Shown piece after piece: positions 1 to 7,984 of a stretch of DNA of 12,759 bases. This DNA comes from Candidatus Fermentibacteraceae bacterium. Lineage in GTDB: Bacteria > Fermentibacterota > Fermentibacteria > Fermentibacterales > JCC-6. The position numbers and the translations under genes are program-made. A model generated the notes under the pieces. It was not told the DNA's origin, ran no database searches, and was given only the letters and a program-made list of their open reading frames with translations. Location: the NCBI GenBank assembly GCA_021162285.1, contig JAGGYZ010000095.1, positions 1 to 12,759 on the forward strand, given 5' to 3'. Position 1 is the first letter of the stretch, and each line of letters begins with the position of its first letter.

Positions 1-1037
1 ATGTACGCTACTGGAAGGGTCAGCAGAACCACTCTGAAAGCCAGAAGAACCTCATTAATCGACAGTCCCCGCATGAAACCACTACCCCAGATCATCCTGA
101 GCACCTGCTGTTCAAATGCAAGCAGGGGAACAATAAGAACCACGGCAATTACTATAAACAGCTCCGTCATCCAGGCTATTCTCTCCCTCGCCTTGTACCA
201 CCCAACCTGAACAGACTCACACAGAGCCGCAAAAAGAGCACCTGGAAGCAGTGTAGGCGATACCACAAGTACAAGAGCCTCCAGTATTCTGATACTCTGC
301 TGATAAGCAGCGATGGCGCTGTCTCCCAGATAAGCCTTTATGAATACAACATCCAGCCTTTCACCGGCAACCAGAAGCAGCCCTATTATTCCAAGTGGAA
401 CTGCAGCCTTGAAAAGCGGAGCAGCCAGTTTCATGACCTTTCGTGATACTTCCAGTCTGAAACCCATTCTGTAAAGCATGTAGTATACAAATACCACTGC
501 AGGAATCCGCCTTGCTACATAGGTCACTCCCGCGAAGTAAACACCTCTGCCGGTGCTCCAGGCATACACGGCAAAAGACACAACCAGCAGGCCCAGAATC
601 AGCCTTGCAGCGCCTTCGTTAACCATTATTTCCTTCGCTCTGAACACGGCGAATGAAGTTTCCAGAAAGCCGTCCAGAACGGATCCAGCGGCAACAAGCA
701 GTATCAGAATAAGCTGGCGGGATGAATACCCTGCTGCCCAGCCTGCTGCCATCACAACAGAAACTGTTGTGATCGACAGTACACTTCTCAGAACAATGGC
801 AGATGAAACAGTGCTGTTTACATCACCGCCTGCGGCAATCCGCCTGGTAACAAGCATGGTAACACCCATGTCGTTCAGAAACATAACAATCAGGCCTATC
901 GAACCGGCAAAAAGTAACTCACCAAACGGATCATCACCGAGTATTCTGGAGTAAATCATCAACGAAACAAGCAGAGCCCCTTTGCCGAAAATCTGCCCGA
1001 ACAGCATGTAGATACTGTTGGCTCTACTACCTGCCAT
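1..1037 (-). CDS. Polysaccharide/O-antigen flippase-type membrane protein, 3' end cut off by the window edge
   Basis: The gene begins at ATG 1037-1035 and runs open off the left edge, giving 345 complete codons. The protein starts MAGSRANSIYMLFGQIFGKG and is a series of hydrophobic segments separated by short charged loops. 'YSRILGDDPFGELLF' close to the N-terminus and 'AAVPLGIIGLLLVAGERLDVV' about two thirds along are the layout of the Wzx/RfbX and MurJ/MATE-like flippase superfamily, which moves lipid-linked saccharides across the inner membrane. Full-length members usually have about 420-500 residues and 12-14 helices, so roughly the last quarter is missing here. The start codon shares one base with the stop codon of the upstream ligase (TGATG), which implies translational coupling and membership of the same operon. 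Seen: hydrophobic pattern and coupling. Inferred: flippase role and any substrate. Another multi-pass exporter of this clan remains possible. Confidence 0.82.
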   Translation of the reverse strand, partial: MAGSRANSIYMLFGQIFGKGALLVSLMIYSRILGDDPFGELLFAGSIGLIVMFLNDMGVTMLVTRRIAAGGDVNSTVSSAIVLRSVLSITTVSVVMAAGWAAGYSSRQLILILLVAAGSVLDGFLETSFAVFRAKEIMVNEGAARLILGLLVVSFAVYAWSTGRGVYFAGVTYVARRIPAVVFVYYMLYRMGFRLEVSRKVMKLAAPLFKAAVPLGIIGLLLVAGERLDVVFIKAYLGDSAIAAYQQSIRILEALVLVVSPTLLPGALFAALCESVQVGWYKARERIAWMTELFIVIAVVLIVPLLAFEQQVLRMIWGSGFMRGLSINEVLLAFRVVLLTLPVAY

Positions 1038-2770
1038 CAGGGTCTGAATACCTCGCTTGGAGACATCCCTGCTTCTTTCAAAGCAACATTCCGCTTTATC
1101 TTCCTGGTGGTGGTTTTAGGCAGTTCATCCTGATAGATGATAAAACTTGCCACCCTTTTAAAACCCTCGGCAGCCTGATTATAGGTCTTTATAACTTTTC
1201 TCATTGAAGATATCTCATCGTCGGCAGTTATCTTTCTGCCCTGGCTCTCGGCTTCTTCTATGAGCATGTCGCGATCAGGAACCAGAAGCACACAGATCTC
1301 CTCACCCTTGGTTTCCGAAACCCTGCCAAAAACCATACATTCCTTTACATACTCGAACCGGTTCAATCTGGTTTCTATTTCTTCAGGGTAAACATTCTTA
1401 CCGTTCTTGGCAATGATCACATTCTTTTTTCTGCCTGTAATAAACAGATAGCCTTCCTTATCGAAATAACCAAAATCGCCTGTTCTGAACCAGCCGTCAT
1501 CAGATAAAACCTCGGCTGTAGCCTCTGGATTACCATAGTACCCCAGCATGATGTTGGGACCCTTTACAACAATCTCACCTACACCGAATTCGTCTGGATC
1601 GTCGATTCTACCCTGTATTTCAGAAAGTGGAAAACCAACACTTCCGTATTTGTTTGCTCCTATTCTGTTGGCGGAAATAAGCGGAGCGGTTTCTGTGAGA
1701 CCGTACCCCTCTATCATCCTGAATCCCAGTTTTTCAAGCCCTTCCAGAGCGTGGGGATCTATGCCGGCACCGCCTGAGATAAGCAGCCGGAGCTTCCCAC
1801 CGAACTTCTCGTGCACCGGATCGAACACTTTTCTTCGGAAACCCTTTATTCCAAGTTTCTCCGTTACTGCCGAGAGAGCCAGACCAATGCCGAATTTCGC
1901 TTTCCCGGCAAAAGAAGACCTGATGTTGTCTATAATTCTGCGGTACAGGGTTTCCCACAGCAGTGGAACTGCGAGCAGTACGGTGGCATGTGTAGTATCA
2001 AGATCGGCAGCCACATAACGAAGCCCGTGTGCTATTGCAATCTCCGCTCCCACAGCAAGAGGCAGAAGAAAACCGATTGTTCCCTCAAACAGATGATGCA
2101 CCGGAAGAACGCTGAGAAAAGTATCCTTTTCACTTATTTCAATGAACTGGAGACTCTGTCTTACATCTGAAAGCAAAGTGCCCTGAGAGTGAACCACACC
2201 CTTGGCCATTCCAGTGGTTCCCGATGTGTAACTGATGACCGCCGGCCTGGTTACATCGTAAGTGGAGGGAAGATTCTTGCTGCTGGTTCTGCCTTTTCTT
2301 AGAATGGTACTGAACACAATGGAAGCATCCTTAAAACCGGCATTCATCGCTACTGGAGTAACATCTTTCAGATCTTCAAACCAGTCACCGAAACTGGCAT
2401 CGTAAAAAATCATGTTAGCTCCGGAGTAGTGAAGTATTGTGTGCATGTCTGACTTTGGAAGACCGGGATCAACAGGCACCACAATTCCTCCAGCACGGTG
2501 CACGGCAAAGTAGGCTGTATACCAGGAGATACTGTTTCCCCCCACTACAGCAACGACAGGCTCTTGTGTTGTTTCAAGAATTCCCCTGGCCATCCAGTCT
2601 ATGTTGCTGGCAAACTGCCTGTAGTTAATCGATTTGAACTTACCGAGTTCTGCCGGTTCCTGCACCGCAATCTTGTCAGGAAATTTCCTGGCTGAATTCA
2701 TGATAAGGTCCGGAATACTAAGTAACTCCGGAGCCGGGTAAAGGGGTCCGCCTGGTATCTCTCTATTCAC
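1037..2770 (-). CDS. AMP-forming long-chain acyl-CoA ligase (AMP-binding family), GTG start
   Basis: This 577-residue adenylate-forming enzyme activates a carboxylic acid, most likely a fatty acid, with ATP and loads it on CoA or a carrier protein. All core motifs are present: phosphate loop YTSGTTGMAKG (about 181-191), PVHHLFE (223-229), EGYGLTETAP (354-363), GWFRTGDFGYFD (426-437), ITGRKKN hinge (444-450) and a C-terminal TTTRKIKR segment with the expected catalytic lysine at about 557. The long insert and YPEEIE motif fit long-chain acyl-CoA synthetases rather than acetyl-CoA synthetase or peptide synthetase domains. The longest open frame starts at 2836, but those 22 extra codons lie inside the upstream gene. 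GTG at 2770 has AGGAGG six bases upstream and overlaps the upstream stop by eight bases, so it is chosen. The stop overlaps the start of the flippase gene. The acyl substrate cannot be read from sequence; an acyl-ACP ligase is an alternative. Confidence 0.93.
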   Translation of the reverse strand: MNREIPGGPLYPAPELLSIPDLIMNSARKFPDKIAVQEPAELGKFKSINYRQFASNIDWMARGILETTQEPVVAVVGGNSISWYTAYFAVHRAGGIVVPVDPGLPKSDMHTILHYSGANMIFYDASFGDWFEDLKDVTPVAMNAGFKDASIVFSTILRKGRTSSKNLPSTYDVTRPAVISYTSGTTGMAKGVVHSQGTLLSDVRQSLQFIEISEKDTFLSVLPVHHLFEGTIGFLLPLAVGAEIAIAHGLRYVAADLDTTHATVLLAVPLLWETLYRRIIDNIRSSFAGKAKFGIGLALSAVTEKLGIKGFRRKVFDPVHEKFGGKLRLLISGGAGIDPHALEGLEKLGFRMIEGYGLTETAPLISANRIGANKYGSVGFPLSEIQGRIDDPDEFGVGEIVVKGPNIMLGYYGNPEATAEVLSDDGWFRTGDFGYFDKEGYLFITGRKKNVIIAKNGKNVYPEEIETRLNRFEYVKECMVFGRVSETKGEEICVLLVPDRDMLIEEAESQGRKITADDEISSMRKVIKTYNQAAEGFKRVASFIIYQDELPKTTTRKIKRNVALKEAGMSPSEVFRP

Positions 2771-3989
2771 GATCAGCCTCCTGTTCTGAAATGAATGAAC
2801 CGGCACTAATATCCTGCGGAACACCAGTTGCCACAACCCTCAACCCCACAAAGGGATAACCGAGATTCGCACTTAGATCAATTCTCGATTCAGATGCGCA
2901 GTCTTCAACTGAAGAGAGCCAGCTGCCGCCGGCTGCCACTCCTCTGAAATCAGTCCACTCCCATAGATTTCCCTGCATCTCACACAGCCCCCAGCTGCTT
3001 CGTCCCATGGCTCCTGCAGGGGCCGTTTCCCGCCAGCCGTCATCAATATCCGGGTGTCTTGTAAGAATGATTTCGTTAACATCAGAAAGGTTAACGGGCA
3101 GTTCTGAGCCTGCTGAAGCAAGGATACCCCACTCAGTACTTTCCGGTAACCTGAATTCCAGTCCTGTTGTGCTTCCAGCAGTCAACCATTCACAGTACCA
3201 CACGGCTCCGTCCCAGGTCATTCCCGCCATGGGATAATTCTCCATTCCTGGAACAGGCTGGTAACAGGTGGAGTCTGCACACAGAGCAACCGGGATCCTC
3301 CAGTTGCACTTCAGGATACTGTCCATAAGACAGGTCCTTCCAATAACAGAGAATGAATCTCTACGAAGCTCCGGATCTACTGAATTCATAAATTCGGCAA
3401 ATTGAGAAGCCGTTACTTCATACCTGCCTACTGTCAGCGGACCCATCGCAAACGGCAGCATGTCTTCAGGGATCACTGTGAAATCCACACCGATTGTCCG
3501 GTCCGTAAATTCAAACGGTACTGTGATCGTAACAACTCTTGCGCCCGGCGTAAGCAGGTTCACTGTTCTTGTTACGGACACTCCCATTTCGCCGAGAGCT
3601 GTGAGTTCAACAGAACTGCCTGATTCCACAATCAGAGAGCACGGTGCTATACCTGAAAAATTGTGGGAAAGGATCTGACAGCCGGCTGGCCTTGAGTTCA
3701 CAACAAGTAGACACCCCTCTTTAAGCTGGAGGAAAAGGGTATCCGGCGAAGTCTCCGCAAGGGAATCTGCAGGAAAAAAACCGTCTTTCTCTGCGGAAAC
3801 ATACACCCCGTCGCGAGGTACAAACTGCGTGAAAGGGGAAAAACCGGCTGGAACCCCGTTGATCGACACCATGGCACCGTCTGGAATGGTGAGAACGGTA
3901 ATCCTTTTCATTCTGATCTGAGGGAAAAAGTGTTCAGCCACAAACACCGCCAGAACAACAAGCAGAATACCGGGGAGTATCTTCCTCAA
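2763..3989 (-). CDS. Membrane-anchored PEGA plus SUMF1/FGE-sulfatase-like domain protein
   Basis: The 408-residue protein has one N-terminal hydrophobic segment (about 5-23, ILPGILLVVLAVFVAEHFF), so the rest is predicted to be outside the cytoplasm. Two PEGA-like beta repeats follow (about 28-75 and 92-145; 'VLTIPDGAMVSINGVPAGFS' is typical). A SUMF1/formylglycine-generating-enzyme-like fold covers about 180-387: VGRYEVTASQFAEFMN, FRLPESTEWGILASAG, WGLCEMQGNLWEWTDF, GGSWLSSVEDC and a final GLRVV. This superfamily includes sulfatase-activating oxidases and many non-catalytic binding proteins. In the GGS(W/Y) region of true FGE two cysteines five residues apart are expected; here only the second aligns (Cys364), with Ser359 at the first position, so oxidase activity is doubtful. 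The start is TTG at 3989, behind GGGGTGAT, three bases after the radical SAM stop. No in-frame ATG comes before residue 27, and starting there would lose the membrane segment. The function is unknown; a structural or ligand-binding role is inferred. Confidence 0.88.
   Translation of the reverse strand: MRKILPGILLVVLAVFVAEHFFPQIRMKRITVLTIPDGAMVSINGVPAGFSPFTQFVPRDGVYVSAEKDGFFPADSLAETSPDTLFLQLKEGCLLVVNSRPAGCQILSHNFSGIAPCSLIVESGSSVELTALGEMGVSVTRTVNLLTPGARVVTITVPFEFTDRTIGVDFTVIPEDMLPFAMGPLTVGRYEVTASQFAEFMNSVDPELRRDSFSVIGRTCLMDSILKCNWRIPVALCADSTCYQPVPGMENYPMAGMTWDGAVWYCEWLTAGSTTGLEFRLPESTEWGILASAGSELPVNLSDVNEIILTRHPDIDDGWRETAPAGAMGRSSWGLCEMQGNLWEWTDFRGVAAGGSWLSSVEDCASESRIDLSANLGYPFVGLRVVATGVPQDISAGSFISEQEADRE
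2777..2782 (-). promoter_or_regulatory. Strong Shine-Dalgarno for the acyl-CoA ligase
   Basis: AGGAGG on the minus strand, six bases before GTG 2770-2768. It lies within the last codons of the PEGA/SUMF1-like gene and fixes the ligase start at GTG rather than the longer ATG frame from 2836. Confidence 0.8.
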
Positions 3990-3992
3990 CTA

Positions 3993-5393
3993 TCAATCAC
4001 CCCAGTTGTTAGAGAGAACAGCCTTGATATCGTCCCACAGATACCCCATACGAATATCGCGCCAGAACCTTTTCCAGATGTAAGAAGGTCTGAAGTAAAA
4101 CTTACGGTGAAACCTGCCGTAGAACTTTCTTATCTCATCCCAGGAGAGGTTTTCATGCTCCCATACATCGGTTGTGTTGTGGAAATTGTACAGATCCCAG
4201 TTCCTGCTCTTGATTCTGCCAGCTTTGTCAATTTGCCGGAACAGAGCGCTGGATGGGAAAGGAAGAGTCATGGAAGCCTTCACATAGGTGAGTGGAAGAC
4301 TACAGGCAAATCTCATCGATTCCTCAACAGTTTCCCGGGTGTCTCCGGGAAGCCCGATCATGAAAAAACCCACAGTTTCAATACCGGCATCATCTGCCAT
4401 TGTTACAGCCTCCCTTATTAACTCAGGAGTCTGAGGTTTGTTCACTTTTTCAAGAATTTCGGCAACTCCGCTCTCTATACCGAAAGAAACCATGTAACAT
4501 CCTGCGGTTTTTGCCAGCTGAAAAAACTCACTGTCTACATCATGAACATTCACACCGGTGGGAAGTGCCCATGGAGCCGGGAACTCCCTTTCGATCAACA
4601 GTCTGCAAACCGCTTTCGCTCTCTCAATATCTGCCGTAAAGTTGTCATCCTTTATATGGATATCGTTGAATCCCAGGTCGAGCATTCTGAACATTTCGTC
4701 TACTATTCGTTTCGGGCTCTTCCAGCGCACATTGTGCCCGAAAATGGTCTGACTGCAGTATGTGCAGTAATGATTACATCCCCGGTTTGTCTCCATGTAG
4801 CCAACGGGGTTTTTCCTCGATGCTATGTGGGGCGACTTGTAATACTGCAGCTTGTACAGCTGCCATGCCGGCAGAGGCAGGTCATCGAGATCCATTATAG
4901 GCATTCTGGGTTTCGTAAGGTGGAATTCTCCGTTTTCAAAGTATGCTATACCGTCTATCTGTTCGAGCCTTTTGCCCAGGCATATTTCTCGCAGGGTGTT
5001 TTCCCCCTCACCGATAGCTGCGATGTCAAACTCGCTGGTCTCTAAAACCTCCTGAGGAAGAGCGGTTGCATGAATACCACCACCGATAATCACTGTGCTC
5101 GGACATTCCTCCCTGGCTACAGCAGCAAGAGTTCTGGCTTCAGAAACAAGCGGTGTGGTGAATGTGATTCCCACAAAGTCCGGCTTCCAGTCTCTGAGAA
5201 TCTCTCTGTAGGTCTCCATTGGCCTGATTTCTATCATCAGATCGGCAACTCTCACATCATGATTATCCTCCAGCACGGCACCGGCAAGTGCTCCCAGGGT
5301 AACAAACGGCGCGGAAGTAATTGCCACTCTGATGTTGCTATCGCTGTAAACATCGATAGAAGAAGGCGGGTTTACAAGAAGAACTCGGGCCAA
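3993..5393 (-). CDS. B12-binding-domain radical SAM protein, TTG start
   Basis: The 466-residue protein has an N-terminal cobalamin-binding-like Rossmann domain (about 1-150; ARVLLVNPP, PFVTLGALAGAVLED, VGITFTTP, IIGGGIHATALP, AIGEGE). A radical SAM barrel follows with the cluster motif NRGCNHYCTYC (Cys206, Cys210, Cys213, a CxxxCxxC), then IKDDNF, SFGIESG and GFFMIGLPGDT. Family members use a [4Fe-4S] cluster and S-adenosylmethionine for radical methylations or rearrangements, and many sit in lipid or polysaccharide clusters. The lower-axial histidine motif DxHxxG of classical B12 domains is absent, as in many BchE-like members, so cobalamin binding is inferred. The longest frame begins at 5498, inside the upstream peptidase gene and through a hairpin. 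TTG 5393 with AAGGAG six bases upstream gives the expected N-terminus MARVLLVNPP. The C-terminal FRPSYIWKRFWRDIRMG is characteristic of this subgroup. The substrate is unknown. Confidence 0.92.
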   Translation of the reverse strand: MARVLLVNPPSSIDVYSDSNIRVAITSAPFVTLGALAGAVLEDNHDVRVADLMIEIRPMETYREILRDWKPDFVGITFTTPLVSEARTLAAVAREECPSTVIIGGGIHATALPQEVLETSEFDIAAIGEGENTLREICLGKRLEQIDGIAYFENGEFHLTKPRMPIMDLDDLPLPAWQLYKLQYYKSPHIASRKNPVGYMETNRGCNHYCTYCSQTIFGHNVRWKSPKRIVDEMFRMLDLGFNDIHIKDDNFTADIERAKAVCRLLIEREFPAPWALPTGVNVHDVDSEFFQLAKTAGCYMVSFGIESGVAEILEKVNKPQTPELIREAVTMADDAGIETVGFFMIGLPGDTRETVEESMRFACSLPLTYVKASMTLPFPSSALFRQIDKAGRIKSRNWDLYNFHNTTDVWEHENLSWDEIRKFYGRFHRKFYFRPSYIWKRFWRDIRMGYLWDDIKAVLSNNWGD

Positions 5394-5399
5394 AACAAT

Positions 5400-5405
5400 C
5401 TCCTT
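5400..5405 (-). promoter_or_regulatory. Shine-Dalgarno that sets the TTG start of the radical SAM gene
   Basis: AAGGAG on the minus strand, six bases before TTG 5393-5391. It supports a 466-residue product beginning directly with the Rossmann strand ARVLLVN instead of the 501-residue reading. Confidence 0.75.
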
Positions 5406-5413
5406 ATTCAAGC

Positions 5414-5440
5414 GCCCCGGCACATTCAGCGTACCGGGGC
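5414..5440. other. GC-rich intergenic hairpin between peptidase and radical SAM genes
   Basis: Perfect 7-base inverted repeat GCCCCGG / CCGGGGC (5414-5420 with 5434-5440), extended inside a single mismatch by two more pairs. In the minus-strand transcript it sits 10 bases after the peptidase stop and just before the radical SAM ribosome binding site. No run of T follows on the minus strand, so it is not a standard intrinsic terminator. It could be an attenuator, an RNA-stability element protecting the peptidase message, or a repetitive extragenic palindrome. Confidence 0.55.
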
Positions 5441-5449
5441 AGATAAAAC

Positions 5450-7888
5450 TCAGCGGCTGAGAACAACCAGTCTTGTAACGGATGTCTGCCCGTTGCATGT
5501 TGCCATTACCGGGTAAATACCAGCAGGCAGCCTGACTCCATGAACATCTGTCAGGTTGAACGGGATGGTGATTTCACCACCGGGGACCTCACCGTTATAA
5601 ACTGTGTCTACAATTCTTCCTGTGATATCATGGATCTGAACAGTCAGCATACCGGCTGAAGGAATTCCACAGGTAAAAGCAGAAGAAGACAAAGCGGGAT
5701 TGCCTCCGGAAACTGCAACAGACAGAGCCGGTACAGTCTCTCCTTCTTCAACGGAAAGAGCACCTGCAGCCCATATCTCAACATCATCCAGATTCCAGCC
5801 GCAGTATTCCCATCCCGGATCAGTTGTACCCATTACCCATCTTATCCAGACGGTTTCCTGCTGGTCTGCGTATTCGGAAATATCGAATATCCTGCAGCTC
5901 CAGTCACCATCTGTAATCTCATCTACACCGTTTTCCCACACGGAAAACCAGGTAGTTCCGTCGTTGGAGACTTCAACAGCTGCGTGGTCGTAAGCATTTC
6001 CCTCTACACCCAGCCACCTGTGAAAACGCAGCTGTGTACTGTACAGATTAGAACAGTCTATGACACCAGTTGTAAGGTACTTGCGGTCAAGACCCGGAGG
6101 GTAGTCTCCCTGCAGGTTGTAACCGTACACATTGTCTCCTGTGTTTCCGGATGCGGGGTCAGGATTGCCATGAGATCCGCCCAGCCCCTGTGGAACACCC
6201 CACTCCCATTGTCCGTCTGCAGTCCAGCCGGGGTCGGATTCCATGTTCCAGCTGTAGATAATACCTGCATCTCCCACCACAAGAACAACTTTAACCGTGG
6301 TGTTCCCTGCTCCGCTGGTTACATTGGTAAACTCAACATCAGCTGTGTAAACTCCCAGCGATAGAGTGTCGGCAGCACTGTTTATCGATGCAGATATCTC
6401 AACGGTTTCACCCTGAGAAATACTTCCGGAGAGCGTTCCTGCAAGATCCAGCCAGTCTGCTGATTCCGGGGTGATCAGATACTGAATTGACCCTGCACCC
6501 ATAAACTCCATTTCCCAGGTCTCAGATGACGGGGCAAAACCACCTCCGACCTCTCCCTGGAAAACAAAATCTCCATCAGGCGTTACACTGAGACCTGCAT
6601 CATACGCCAGCATCTTCAAGCAGAAGTTACCGGTTCCCGGATAGGGGTTACCTGCCCATGTGTAAAGATCGTGCCATGTTCCGTCATTGTACCAGCTCTC
6701 CCCGACAGAGGCAGAAGATTCCACAATAACTCTTGAGGATGCACCCAGCAGAACTGAAACCTCTGATGTTCTGTCGTAGGCGTAACCGCCATCCGAAAAC
6801 TCCACTACAAAGTATGCACTGTCTCCCTGAGCCAGCTCAAACGGACTGGTCAGATCTACAGTGTGAAAGCCTCTGTACTCACAGAATCCGGTCTCGGTTG
6901 TCAGTTGATCAGAGAGCACTCCGCCCTGGAAACTGCCGTACACCGATGCCGTAAAATTCACCGAATCTGCCGCTGTAAAAAATGACACCTCCGGTACAAA
7001 GTGATCACCGGTGGCTTCAAAGGCATTCATCGCCATGGAGATACCGGTAAATGTATCCCGCCAGCCGTGGTAGTCGTGGTAATAGAACTTGTCGTAATCC
7101 AGCAGCTGAACATCTGTGAATGAAACTGTACCCATGAAGGGTTCTCTTCCACACCATTTGTCCCAGTAGCTGATAAAGAAATAACCGTCAAAACCCCAGC
7201 CTTCTCCCCAGCTGTTCTTCACAACCCATGCACCTGGTTCAGGAGCCTGGGTTACTTTGTCGTCGTCCCATCCAACTATTGTAACAGAGTGATTGGGCAG
7301 CTCCGGGCTTGAAGGAGGCTGATACTGTATGTAGTCAACCATAAAAGCGCTGTTCACACAGTAGCAGCAGGCCATGGCTCCATTGTTCATCAGAGCGGTC
7401 TTTACCCTGTCCATTGAGGCAAGGTTGTCTCCTACCAGATGCCACTCTACATCTGCAGGGTAGTAGTAATGGTAACCCGGTGAACTGAATTGAGGCGCGG
7501 TGTTGTAAGACTGGCCGTCTATATCCCGAACAGCACCGTCTCCTCTGGACAGATATGCCGTTGAAACAAGGTAGTCTCCCCCCTGATGCACGGTCAGTCC
7601 GGAACCGGTGGGAGGATCAATATCCGAGTTGTTCCACTCGTTGAAACCATTCCACCAGTCAAGGTGATATTCTGCAAGGTCCGGCTCGCCGGTTTCACCG
7701 CTGTTTTCCCAGGCACCGGTCATGAGCAGGTTGGACTCGATGGAAGCCATTGTACCGTGTGTCCAGCAGGTACCTCCCTGCTGACTCTTTACCGATGTAA
7801 CAAAGTTCTCTCCGTTGTAGTCTCTCAAGTCGAATTGTGCCGGTAACTGCAATTGCGTAATAGCAACTACAAATGCAACTATAAACAT
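5450..7888 (-). CDS. Secreted papain-family (C1A) cysteine peptidase with lectin-like, MAM-like and C-terminal sorting domains
   Basis: This 812-residue protein carries the papain triad: Cys41 in GGTCWTHGTMASIESNLL, His200 in PNHSVTIVGWDD and Asn225 in WVVKNSWGEGWGFDGYFFIS; Gln36 or Gln37 would form the oxyanion hole. There is almost no propeptide, because the catalytic domain starts at about residue 15 (LPAQFDLRDY). A lectin-like domain found in bacterial C1A enzymes follows (about 255-435). Next are a BACON-like beta segment (about 440-545), a MAM/cleaved-adhesin-like jelly roll (about 548-715; WNMESDPGW to GWNLDDVEIWA), and a FlgD/T9SS-type sorting domain (about 735-812; VQIHDITGRIVDTV, ending TRLVVLSR). 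ATG 7888 has GGAGGT five bases upstream. The N-terminus MFIVAFVVAITQLQLPA is hydrophobic but short and has no basic residue, so signal-peptide recognition is unusual. The role is extracellular protein degradation or processing (inferred). It is probably the first gene of the minus-strand group. Confidence 0.92.
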   Translation of the reverse strand: MFIVAFVVAITQLQLPAQFDLRDYNGENFVTSVKSQQGGTCWTHGTMASIESNLLMTGAWENSGETGEPDLAEYHLDWWNGFNEWNNSDIDPPTGSGLTVHQGGDYLVSTAYLSRGDGAVRDIDGQSYNTAPQFSSPGYHYYYPADVEWHLVGDNLASMDRVKTALMNNGAMACCYCVNSAFMVDYIQYQPPSSPELPNHSVTIVGWDDDKVTQAPEPGAWVVKNSWGEGWGFDGYFFISYWDKWCGREPFMGTVSFTDVQLLDYDKFYYHDYHGWRDTFTGISMAMNAFEATGDHFVPEVSFFTAADSVNFTASVYGSFQGGVLSDQLTTETGFCEYRGFHTVDLTSPFELAQGDSAYFVVEFSDGGYAYDRTSEVSVLLGASSRVIVESSASVGESWYNDGTWHDLYTWAGNPYPGTGNFCLKMLAYDAGLSVTPDGDFVFQGEVGGGFAPSSETWEMEFMGAGSIQYLITPESADWLDLAGTLSGSISQGETVEISASINSAADTLSLGVYTADVEFTNVTSGAGNTTVKVVLVVGDAGIIYSWNMESDPGWTADGQWEWGVPQGLGGSHGNPDPASGNTGDNVYGYNLQGDYPPGLDRKYLTTGVIDCSNLYSTQLRFHRWLGVEGNAYDHAAVEVSNDGTTWFSVWENGVDEITDGDWSCRIFDISEYADQQETVWIRWVMGTTDPGWEYCGWNLDDVEIWAAGALSVEEGETVPALSVAVSGGNPALSSSAFTCGIPSAGMLTVQIHDITGRIVDTVYNGEVPGGEITIPFNLTDVHGVRLPAGIYPVMATCNGQTSVTRLVVLSR

Positions 7889-7950
7889 CTTTGACCTCCA
7901 GAATAAACCTGCCAGAGACAGAAAACAATAATGTCTCCTGAACCAGCCAC

Positions 7951-7978
7951 TTGCGAGGAATATGAGTCTTTATATACT
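7951..7978 (+). promoter_or_regulatory. Putative sigma-70-type promoter for a leaderless glycosyltransferase mRNA
   Basis: TTGCGA (7951-7956, four of six matches to TTGACA), a 16-base spacer and TATACT (7973-7978, five of six matches to TATAAT). Transcription would start about seven bases after the -10 box, at the A of the glycosyltransferase ATG (7985). There is no Shine-Dalgarno before that ATG, which fits leaderless translation. The overlapping TATATA on the other strand might also serve the divergent peptidase gene. Seen by eye only. Confidence 0.5.
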
Positions 7979-7984
7979 ACAGTC

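Noticed and set aside
2771..2836. Extended N-terminus of the acyl-CoA ligase from ATG 2836
   Set aside because: It overlaps the upstream coding region by over 70 bases and resembles no ligase, while GTG 2770 has AGGAGG at ideal spacing.
3990..5516. Long open frames on the plus strand opposite the radical SAM gene
   Set aside because: They are antisense shadows: no ribosome binding sites, no recognisable domains, and the minus-strand gene carries strong family motifs.
7931..7984. Longer glycosyltransferase start at ATG 7931
   Set aside because: The 18 extra residues are not typical of GT2 enzymes, there is no Shine-Dalgarno, and the stretch contains the best promoter match.
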